This document shows positions 15,154-22,786 of a stretch of DNA of 41,028 nt, in pieces (within the stretch, counting starts at the first letter, position 1; every line of letters begins with the position of its first letter). A program made the position numbers and the translations under genes. The notes under the pieces were generated by a model. The model worked only from the letters and a program-made list of their open reading frames with translations. It made no database searches and was not told the DNA's origin. The stretch spans positions 1 to 41,028 of IMG/VR virus record IMGVR_UViG_3300044633_001152; one strand, written 5' to 3'. Source of the DNA: a virus.

Positions 15154-16430
15154 GACACATTACCTGATACAACACATACACTTGCACTTACGAATAAAAT
15201 TGTAGCAATACCACGAGTAGCTAATGTGATAGATGCTTTTGCTGTATTAGTTCCAGCAATATATGCTGTAAGCGCACTGGTTGTAATAGTGATGTTACCT
15301 GTCGTGTTGTTATAAACAGAGATTGCATCGCCATTTGCAAACCTAGAAGTTGGTACAACAACAGAGCCACTTGCTCCAACACCGACATATTTACCTACAT
15401 CAGTAAGCACTAGTTCATAAGCCGTAGTTTTATCACTACCAGTCTGCGGGATGTTTTTGTATCCTACTGCATTTGTACCATCTACCGTGCAAGATGACAA
15501 CGTACCGCTAGATGGTGTACCTAATGCGCCGCTAGGCGCTAAGAAATCTGTACCGGCAGATGCAGTGGTAATTGCACCTGTACCATTGCCTTTTAAAATA
15601 CCGGTAAGTGTAGTTGCGCCAGTACCGCCATTTGCAATTGGCAGTGTGCCGGTTACATTAGTAGTTAAATTAGCAAATGTAGTAGAAGTTGAACCAGTAC
15701 CACCGTTTGCAATTGGCAACGCAGTTCCAGATAAGCTAATTGCAATAGTACCGCTTGTTGTAATTGCCGATCCTGCTGATAAAAAAGATGGTACTGTAAT
15801 ACCAATCGAAGTTACAGTACCTGTATTTGATGTAAAACCAGACGGATTAGTTGCGGCATACGCACCTAATGCAGTTAATGCGGTGGCAGCAGTTGTAGAA
15901 CCAGTCCCGCCTTGCCCAACTGGTAACGCATTTGCTAGTACTAGATCAGTTGCTCTAATTTTACCGCCAGCATAAATTGCCCATCCATTTGTTATTGTAG
16001 TATTTGTAGATGCAATCGGTGCATCTACAAATAAACTAGCAGCATTAGTAATCGTTACTGCATTAGTACTAGCCAATGTCGGGCTTGCCATAACATTAAC
16101 ATAACTACTTGCAATTGTACCTGTACTAGAAGTATCAGTATATGTTCTTGATTGTAATTTTAAATTAACACCGCTAGTTGCCCATGATGCTGTACTAACT
16201 CCGGTTGAAGCAGTAGATAACGATTCTGCAACAACTAATGGTCCTGCAACGGTAGTAGAAACTCCAGTTGCGCCAATCCCAGTTGAAACAATATTTGGAG
16301 TCCATGCATATGCACTTCCAGTCCAGTTTAAATAACCGGTTGACGGATTAGCTAATGCAGGAATATCACTGTTAGCAACTGTTGGAGTGTTATTGCCAGA
16401 TCGTAATATGGATGATAGATTTTTTGACAT
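15150..16430 (-). CDS. Tail fibre with GGTG repeats (426 aa)
   Basis: Starts MSKNLSSILRSGNNTPTVAN, followed by a beta-rich shaft containing several LP(I/V)(A/G)xGGTG(S/A)(T/S) turns, a widespread phage fibre-shaft motif. The C-terminus (YELVLTDVGKYVGVGASGSV, RFANGDAISVYNNTTGNITIT, TRGIATILFVSASVCVVSGNVS) is a compact tip domain seen in many phage fibres. AGGAATTTCT lies before the ATG. It is translationally coupled to the downstream beta-propeller protein. It probably forms a trimeric receptor-binding fibre. Confidence 0.86.
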   Translation of the reverse strand: MSKNLSSILRSGNNTPTVANSDIPALANPSTGYLNWTGSAYAWTPNIVSTGIGATGVSTTVAGPLVVAESLSTASTGVSTASWATSGVNLKLQSRTYTDTSSTGTIASSYVNVMASPTLASTNAVTITNAASLFVDAPIASTNTTITNGWAIYAGGKIRATDLVLANALPVGQGGTGSTTAATALTALGAYAATNPSGFTSNTGTVTSIGITVPSFLSAGSAITTSGTIAISLSGTALPIANGGTGSTSTTFANLTTNVTGTLPIANGGTGATTLTGILKGNGTGAITTASAGTDFLAPSGALGTPSSGTLSSCTVDGTNAVGYKNIPQTGSDKTTAYELVLTDVGKYVGVGASGSVVVPTSRFANGDAISVYNNTTGNITITTSALTAYIAGTNTAKASITLATRGIATILFVSASVCVVSGNVS

Positions 16431-16464
16431 TTAGAAATTCCTATATCGTATATTTAGCTAACAG

Positions 16465-16695
16465 TTAAGCTGGGTTAACAGGGTATTCTATATTGTATGT
16501 AAAATTAGTATGTCCTGTAATATCGAGTAATGTTTGTCTATAAGTTGCCCATGCTTCGTTATCAACTAGTGCATCTGCATTAAAACTGTCAAGAATTTCT
16601 TTAACTAACAGCTGAGGAAAACTTGTATTTGGATACATTGCTCTAAATTCAGATTCTGATACTGCTTGTTGTGTGTCTAATAATAAAATTTCCAT
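16465..16695 (-). CDS. Tail (fibre) assembly chaperone-like protein, short form (76 aa)
   Basis: MEILLLDTQQAVSESEFRAM plus PNTSFPQLLVKEILDSFNADA joins directly to VDNEAWATYRQTLLDI and NIEYPVNPA. Compared with the 160-aa paralogue at 2287-2769, both ends are kept and about 84 central residues are missing, with the frame preserved. AAAGGA lies before the ATG. It closes the first adhesin cassette, 9 nt after the 637-aa fibre. The small size and conserved ends suggest the chaperone function needs only the terminal segments, if the protein is active. Confidence 0.8.
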   Translation of the reverse strand: MEILLLDTQQAVSESEFRAMYPNTSFPQLLVKEILDSFNADALVDNEAWATYRQTLLDITGHTNFTYNIEYPVNPA

Positions 16696-16704
16696 GTTAT
16701 TCCT

Positions 16705-18618
16705 TTATGCTATTGCTAAAAATATGTAAGTTGCACTCGTAACATTAATGTTAGTTGCTGCAAGTTGATTTACTATAAAACCAGAATTATCTGGGTCAAT
16801 TGAATCATCTGTTGCTTCGGCTGCTGTTGTGTTTAGTGTTACATAAGGATCGTTTCCGCCAACAATCCCTCGTACCGTATCCCATACATACCAATTACCT
16901 GATGCATCAATGCGCTTAATTAAAATAAATCTTGCTCCTGCTGCAAAACCGCAGCTTATAGTTTGTGAGCTACCGTTGCCTGTATATGAGCCTACTTTAC
17001 TAACACCGGCTAGTGTGGCAAACAGATAAGCCACCGAAGGGGAAGAAGTATTTCCAAACGAATATACAGGGTTAAAGGTTGTATCTGTTAAACCGAGTGA
17101 ACTAGCCGTTTCGGTAAATGAAAAACTTAGAGCAATAGTTAGGTTTAATTTTGTTCCACCATAACCGGTAGACGCCTTCGCTACAACATTCCAATCAGAA
17201 GCAATAGTTCTTGACCTATATATAAGTAATTCAGGTATTACTCCTAAACTATGGTTAACATCTTGGTAGCCTGAAACACCAGTCCAGCATACTATGTCAA
17301 AGAATCCGGGGGCGCGTTTGAACATCCATCCCATTCTAGTTGTAAGGTCTGATCGAGCTGAAATATAATTTACACCATTCATAGTATCCATTCTCCAATC
17401 TGCAGATGCGATTTCACCACCTGTACTCTCGGTTGACATATATTGGGGTGCTCCTCTTAACCTATCTTGCACATAGCAAGGACCAGCAGCAACTTTTGCA
17501 AGCAATAAATCAACAGCGATGGGAGAATTAAAAGCCTTAACACTAGGTGTTGTATCTAATCCATAAGAGCAAGAAAAAACCTGCGTCCCCGTTGTAGGCG
17601 GTTTGTTGGGGCGGCGGATTGCCATGTAGATGTAGGTTGCACCGCTAGCATTAAACCCCGCTGCAGCCGTGTTAATTTGAAAGCCAGTTGATGTAGGCGC
17701 AACGAACGTTCCGGTAAATTCAGCAGCAGTTGTATCAGGATTTAGGACTGCATCATTACCATCTGCTGTCATACCACGCATATTATCAACCATCTGCCAG
17801 CTACCAACTCCGGTAGCATTTTTAATAAGTAAAAACTCCGGTTCCCAACCTAAAGAAACAATTGGTCCAGTAGCACTGCCGTTACCGGTATATTTCCCAC
17901 ACTTAATCATACTATCCGCAGCCGTATTGTGGGCAAATAGGTAGGCAACATACGTTGCTCCGGACTCATTTGTACTGTCACCTGGCTGGTTTGCCGATGT
18001 TCCAACACTAAATTGTGTATCAGTTGGCAATGTAAATGATCCATTCCACCACGACTGCCAATTTGGCGAATTTAATAACAGGTCATATCCAGACGTATAT
18101 CCCCAATTTCCGTAACTATTATGAATAACAATCCAAGGACCGGCAGCGTTAGTGCGTTTAATTATCGTCATTCCTGGTATAATTCCTAATGAATGCGACA
18201 GTGTTTTTAAAGATGTTCCATCTCCCGTATAAGTTACTATGTCAAAAAACTTTGCGGCTTTGCGGAATGTCCATGAGACGTATGTATTACCTGAAATATT
18301 TCCTTGAACATCGGATCCAACAGAAAATCCATTAGAATTAAATGCAGTTACATTAGTTGAATATTCTTCCCCATTAGTTACTGATGTATATAGACGATAT
18401 GAAGGTCTACATATTATTCCTTGTGACGCGGCATTTCTACATTTTAACCACACTATCCCGCCGTTTCCAGCTAAATCAATGCCGTTAGTAATAGTTTGCG
18501 ATGTGCCGTTTCCGGTATAGAGATATGTGCTGAAAAAGGCATTAACATCAGTTGTCGTAGGTACGCTGTTACCTGCACTACTACTAGCAGCTGATTGGAC
18601 TATATCACGAACACTCAT
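16705..18618 (-). CDS. Large tail adhesin with DUF7483-like repeats (637 aa)
   Basis: About six related units open with a YTGxG strand and continue with a (L/F)xxxKxxxxxxxWxVxDxxRG strand pair: TYLYTGNGTSQTITNGIDLA, DIVTYTGDGT, KCGKYTGNGSATGPIVSLGWEP, FFDIVCWTGVSG, GSYTGNGSSQTISCGF. The protein ends NVTSATYIFLAIA. This is the DUF7483-type repeat common in fibres of aquatic phages. The N-terminus MSVRDIVQSAASSSAG matches the other large adhesins. The ATG overlaps the preceding stop (ATGA) with AAGGA upstream. It lacks the propeller insertion present in the 1091-aa paralogue, so it represents the simpler architecture. Confidence 0.87.
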   Translation of the reverse strand: MSVRDIVQSAASSSAGNSVPTTTDVNAFFSTYLYTGNGTSQTITNGIDLAGNGGIVWLKCRNAASQGIICRPSYRLYTSVTNGEEYSTNVTAFNSNGFSVGSDVQGNISGNTYVSWTFRKAAKFFDIVTYTGDGTSLKTLSHSLGIIPGMTIIKRTNAAGPWIVIHNSYGNWGYTSGYDLLLNSPNWQSWWNGSFTLPTDTQFSVGTSANQPGDSTNESGATYVAYLFAHNTAADSMIKCGKYTGNGSATGPIVSLGWEPEFLLIKNATGVGSWQMVDNMRGMTADGNDAVLNPDTTAAEFTGTFVAPTSTGFQINTAAAGFNASGATYIYMAIRRPNKPPTTGTQVFSCSYGLDTTPSVKAFNSPIAVDLLLAKVAAGPCYVQDRLRGAPQYMSTESTGGEIASADWRMDTMNGVNYISARSDLTTRMGWMFKRAPGFFDIVCWTGVSGYQDVNHSLGVIPELLIYRSRTIASDWNVVAKASTGYGGTKLNLTIALSFSFTETASSLGLTDTTFNPVYSFGNTSSPSVAYLFATLAGVSKVGSYTGNGSSQTISCGFAAGARFILIKRIDASGNWYVWDTVRGIVGGNDPYVTLNTTAAEATDDSIDPDNSGFIVNQLAATNINVTSATYIFLAIA

Positions 18619-19148
18619 TTTATATCCTTACCAAGTACAAGACCGGTCCAAATTGTTCCTCCATCGTGTGTAAAGAATCCTAATGTGTCTCTACCTGTAG
18701 TAGTTAATGTAGGTGGAGTACCTCCTACCCATTTAACACCCCAAAATGTAACTGCTGAGCTGCCACCGTTGGTTAAATCTAATATAAACGAACTAACTGT
18801 ACCAGCAGCCGGAACATTACTTACTGTTAATGATACTGCACCAGAAATTGTTTTAGTAAAATAAGATCCTAACGATAGATCAATATTTAACGCAGACATT
18901 GCTATTCTAGTTTCGTATGCACCGATTGATGTGATTGTTTTATTAGTTAATGTTTGAGCATCAGTTGTTCCGACCACTGCGCCGGTTACATTAATAGTGT
19001 ATGCTAACGCTGTCCATGTACTAGTCCCGTTTCCTATTTTAAATTTATTTGTTGCTAATTCGACACCGATTTCACCTTGTGCTAATATTGGATTTACTGA
19101 TGTCCAATTTGCTGCAGTGTCGTGTCTTAATTGTAGTTGAACAGCCAT
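18615..19148 (-). CDS. Mtd-N-like domain fused to the small accessory beta domain (177 aa)
   Basis: Residues 1-52 (MAVQLQLRHDTAANWTSVNP, ILAQGEIGVELATNKFKIGNG, TSTWTALAY) match the phage N-terminal domain also found in major tropism determinant and hyaluronidase-like fibre proteins. Residues about 75-177 are the same domain as the free-standing 117/118-aa proteins (FILDLTNGGSSAVTFWGVKWV, LTTTGRDTLGFFTHDGGTIWT). In the first cassette the accessory protein thus carries an extra attachment-type module. A very good AAGGAG precedes the ATG, and ATGA couples it to the 637-aa adhesin. Confidence 0.86.
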   Translation of the reverse strand: MAVQLQLRHDTAANWTSVNPILAQGEIGVELATNKFKIGNGTSTWTALAYTINVTGAVVGTTDAQTLTNKTITSIGAYETRIAMSALNIDLSLGSYFTKTISGAVSLTVSNVPAAGTVSSFILDLTNGGSSAVTFWGVKWVGGTPPTLTTTGRDTLGFFTHDGGTIWTGLVLGKDIK

Positions 19149-19163
19149 TATAACTCCTTATTC

Positions 19164-22100
19164 TTATGCTGCGCCGCCGGCGTTTATTGACGACAATCCT
19201 AATCCACCGTATGTAGATGCAGCAGAGCCACAATCTATATATGTCATGTTATTAACTGAACTTATTACTCCACTACCGTTAATTGTAATCGTAGAACCAT
19301 CAACTTTTACACCACCTAATTGCGTAGTACTTGCAGTTGGCAACGATCCTTGCGATCCTTGTAATACTTTCCAGTTAGTTGAACTTTGATTGTACACTAA
19401 TGAAACATAGGTTCCATTAGTATTTAATACTAATGACGATGTGTTTTGAACAGTATTTCCACTACCGGGTAATATTGTTAAGTTATTTGTAGAGAATGAA
19501 CCAGCACTTGCTACGTCTACAAAGTTAACAATACTACCGTCATTTGGGCTAGTTGGTAATGTTACTGAAAATGCAGCTGAGGTTGTATTGCATCTTACTA
19601 GGTCGTTTACTGATGCAATATAACCATTGCTAGTTTTAATTGCAGTAGAAATAATGCCAGTTCCCGTTGGGGTTTCTAAAATTCGCCAATTACTATTAAC
19701 ATCGTTATACACTAATGCTATGTAAGAACCGTTTATATCAAGAACCAACGAAGTAGTGTCGTCTTCAATTGTTTTAGAACCAGCTGCTAATATTATTAAA
19801 TTATTAAGTGCAAACTTTCTATGTGTATCAATAACACCAATAATATCCCCATCTACTGGAGCACTTGGTAATGTAATTGAAAACGATCCGCTAGTGGTAT
19901 TACATCTAACTAGATCGTTTGCTTTAGCAACATAACTATCAGCAATTTGTATTGCAGTTGGACTTAGACCACCGCCGACGCTACTTATTACACCGCTACT
20001 ATTAATTGTAATTGTATTACCGTCAACTTTTACAGCACCTAATTGTGTAGTACTTGCAGTCGGCAACGAACTTTGTAATAATTTCCAGTTAGTTGAACTT
20101 TGATTGTACACTAATGAAACATAGGTTCCATTAGTATTTAATACTAATGACGAGCTGTTTTGAACAGTATTACCACTACCGGGTAATACTGTTAAATTAT
20201 GTGCAAAAAATGATCCAGCACTTGCTACGTCTACGAAGTTAACAATGCTACCGTCATTTGGACTAGTTGGCAATGTTACTGAAAACGCAGCAGTTGTAGT
20301 GTCGCATCTTACTAAGTCGTTTACTGATGCAATATAACCGTTGCTAGTTATAATTGTAGTAGAACTAGTACCAGTTCCAAGTGGAGTTTCTAAAACTCTC
20401 CAATTGTTGTTAACGTCGTTGTACACTAATGCTATGTAAGAACCGTCTATATCAAGAACTAACGACGTGTCGTCTTCAATTGTTTTAGAACCAGCTGCTA
20501 GTATTGTTAAATTATTAAGTGCAAATTTTCTATGTGTATCAATAACACCAATAATATCTCCATCTACTGGAGCACTTGGTAATGTAATTGAAAATGCTCC
20601 ACTTGTGGTATTACATCTAACTAGGTCGTTTGCTTCAGCAACATAACCATTAGCAGTTTGTATTGCAGTTGGACTTAGACCGCTGCCGGCGCTACTTATT
20701 ACACCACTACCGTTAATTGTAATTGTATTACCGTCAACTTTTACTCCGCCTAGTTGAGTAGTTGATGCAGTTGCTAACCCAATTGTTCCACTGCTATTTG
20801 ATAATCCGCTTGTACCAACTGCTGGAATTATAACACCACCTAACGCACTAGTAGTAGCAGCAGTTAATGAATACGTATTTGCTCCACTTATTACACCACT
20901 TCCGTTAATTGTAATAGTAGTACCGTCAACTTTAACTATACCTAAAACAGAAGTAGATGCCATAGGTGCGGCACTAACTACTGCTTGCATATCTAACATC
21001 TTCCAATTGCCGGTTATTTGTATATACCCAAATACTATGTACGTACCTCGTATATTTAATAACATAGCAGTTCCATCGTTTTCGATAGTTTTGCCATTTG
21101 GTAATACTGACACGTAGTGTATGTCAAATGTTTCAGCAACATCCATAAATCCAATCATATCACCGTCGTTAGGTGATGCAGGTAATAATACTGAAAACGA
21201 TCCGGCAGTTGTATTGCATCTAACTAAGTCATTTGCAGATGCAGTATAACCGTTTGCAATTTTAATCGGAGTTGGGGTTAATCCACTGCTACCACCGCTA
21301 CCACTACCAATTGAACCCCATGCTGATCCGTTATATCCTTCAAATGATGCAGTAGTAGTATTAAATCTTAAATTACCTGCAACTGCACTCGGTCTTGATA
21401 ACGTATCGCCCGACGGTACAGTTAATGTAGTGTTTACTATTAACCCATTTGCAGCAGTTAATGTTCCAAATATTTTTGAAGAAGTTGTTGAACTATTACC
21501 AATTACAGTAGTATTACTACCTAACCCTACTGCAGTTGCACCGATAACGATCTCGTTTGAATTAGTTGCAGATGAACCAACTGTATTATAACCTACATAA
21601 ATGTTATTTGATCCAGTTGTGTTTGCATTTGCACTATTTGCATAACCGGCATAATAACCTAAAGCAGTGTTACCTGCACCTATAGTTGTTGATTTTAGTG
21701 ATTGAAAACCAATTGCAACGTTATCGTTGTTAGTACTATTAAATAATGCATATCCGCCAACTGCAACATTGTTACTTCCGGTAACGTTAGCAAGCAATGT
21801 TTGATAGCCAATTGCAGTGTTATCTGCGCCTACAGTAGTAACCTTAAGTGATTGATATCCAACTGCAGTATTCTCTGCACCTGTAATGATTGCTGCTAAC
21901 CCTTGATAACCAACGATTGTATTTGATGCAACATTGCTATTACCGAGACCTACAGTTAATGTATGTATTGATGCATCAACAGTTGTAGTAATAGCACTTG
22001 ACCAAATGCCTGAGGTAATAGTACCTACACTCGATAATGACGATAATGTAGTTACTGCTGAGTTAACTAATGTTCCGGTAGTTGGAAATGTAACATTTGT

Positions 22101-22769
22101 ATCTGCAGTAGTAGTTAACGTTAACGAATTACCAGTAGTTATTAAAGATGAGCTGTTTGCTAGTGTTAAAGTTGCACTAGTTGACGGCGCAGTAATAGTT
22201 ACTTTGTTTACTTTTGAAGTAAGTAAATTTCCAATCTGTAAAGTATCGTAAGTTGCATTTGAAAAATCAACAGTTGTAGTTGGTTCATCTAGTACGTTAC
22301 TAAACAACTTCCATACAGAATCAGTTGCATCCCTTACTAACCCAGCATGAGTGTCATCGTCAACACCATTGTTGTATCGTCCGATAAGTCCAATATCTAG
22401 TAAATCTGCAGTATTGTTAGCAGCTAAGTAAATTAACGCATCGTTAACACTTAAATTAGTAGCACTGAGTTGGTTAGCAGTTCCATTAAAAAATATGTTT
22501 CCTTCGACTTGTAAATCATGATTAATCTTAGTTAATCCAGGTAATGCTGCGCCTATTACAATTGATGTTGCAGCTCCGGCAAAATTTACAGTAGTTGCAT
22601 TAGTGTTAATTAAATTAAAACTAGCACTTGGTGTTGTTAATGATGTAGAAATTGCAGGACTAGTTGACAATACAACACTACCTGTACCGGTTGATGTAGT
22701 TGTACCTGTACCGCCGCGGGCAACTGAAATAACTCCTTTTTGTAAAATGCTAGAAAGCGTTTTTGACAT
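19164..22769 (-). CDS. Giant modular tail fibre (1201 aa) with NTAVGY beta-roll and five repeated C-terminal modules
   Basis: Starts MSKTLSSILQKGVISVARGGTG. A TLTLANSSSLITTGNSLTLT/SGTLVNSAVTTLS block is shared with the 586-aa fibre. Residues about 270-426 are NTA(V/I)GYQSL-type beta-roll repeats (YadA-head-like). LRFNTTTASFEGYNGSAWG follows. From about 500 to 1136 there are five copies of an approximately 100-aa module (NGYxAxxNDLVRC(N/D)TTxxxFSVxLP, DGxxIxxxD, GxYxxLVY, NWKxL), separated by QLGGVKVDGxTITINGSGVIS linkers. Copies 2+3 and 4+5 are a duplicated pair. It ends YIDCGSAASTYGGLGLSSINAGG, a recurrent fibre ending. SD AAGGAAAA. It is the first gene of the first cassette. Confidence 0.88.
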   Translation of the reverse strand: MSKTLSSILQKGVISVARGGTGTTTSTGTGSVVLSTSPAISTSLTTPSASFNLINTNATTVNFAGAATSIVIGAALPGLTKINHDLQVEGNIFFNGTANQLSATNLSVNDALIYLAANNTADLLDIGLIGRYNNGVDDDTHAGLVRDATDSVWKLFSNVLDEPTTTVDFSNATYDTLQIGNLLTSKVNKVTITAPSTSATLTLANSSSLITTGNSLTLTTTADTNVTFPTTGTLVNSAVTTLSSLSSVGTITSGIWSSAITTTVDASIHTLTVGLGNSNVASNTIVGYQGLAAIITGAENTAVGYQSLKVTTVGADNTAIGYQTLLANVTGSNNVAVGGYALFNSTNNDNVAIGFQSLKSTTIGAGNTALGYYAGYANSANANTTGSNNIYVGYNTVGSSATNSNEIVIGATAVGLGSNTTVIGNSSTTSSKIFGTLTAANGLIVNTTLTVPSGDTLSRPSAVAGNLRFNTTTASFEGYNGSAWGSIGSGSGGSSGLTPTPIKIANGYTASANDLVRCNTTAGSFSVLLPASPNDGDMIGFMDVAETFDIHYVSVLPNGKTIENDGTAMLLNIRGTYIVFGYIQITGNWKMLDMQAVVSAAPMASTSVLGIVKVDGTTITINGSGVISGANTYSLTAATTSALGGVIIPAVGTSGLSNSSGTIGLATASTTQLGGVKVDGNTITINGSGVISSAGSGLSPTAIQTANGYVAEANDLVRCNTTSGAFSITLPSAPVDGDIIGVIDTHRKFALNNLTILAAGSKTIEDDTSLVLDIDGSYIALVYNDVNNNWRVLETPLGTGTSSTTIITSNGYIASVNDLVRCDTTTAAFSVTLPTSPNDGSIVNFVDVASAGSFFAHNLTVLPGSGNTVQNSSSLVLNTNGTYVSLVYNQSSTNWKLLQSSLPTASTTQLGAVKVDGNTITINSSGVISSVGGGLSPTAIQIADSYVAKANDLVRCNTTSGSFSITLPSAPVDGDIIGVIDTHRKFALNNLIILAAGSKTIEDDTTSLVLDINGSYIALVYNDVNSNWRILETPTGTGIISTAIKTSNGYIASVNDLVRCNTTSAAFSVTLPTSPNDGSIVNFVDVASAGSFSTNNLTILPGSGNTVQNTSSLVLNTNGTYVSLVYNQSSTNWKVLQGSQGSLPTASTTQLGGVKVDGSTITINGSGVISSVNNMTYIDCGSAASTYGGLGLSSINAGGAA
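19265..20690. repeat. Tandem duplication of a two-module unit of about 711-723 bp in the 1201-aa fibre gene
   Basis: About 19265-19977 and 19978-20690 align along their whole length. For example, the segment beginning GAACTTTGATTGTACACTAA at 19381 recurs at 20095. Offsets vary from 711 to 723 nt because of small in-frame indels (an extra Thr codon and an extra GSQ in the left copy). Scattered synonymous changes show it is older than the 99-bp repeat. Confidence 0.85.
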
Positions 22770-22786
22770 GTATTTTCCTTATATTT

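Noticed and set aside
15150-15205. Missed host or metabolic genes and tRNA genes in this and other gene junctions
   Set aside because: Gaps between genes are short and contain RBSs, promoters or hairpins only; no cloverleaf with a T-loop GTTCRANNC pattern was found by eye.
18615-19148. Diversity-generating retroelement suggested by the Mtd-N-like domain
   Set aside because: No reverse transcriptase, no template/variable repeat pair with adenine-specific differences and no C-type lectin variable domain can be seen. The N-terminal domain alone is common in fibre proteins.
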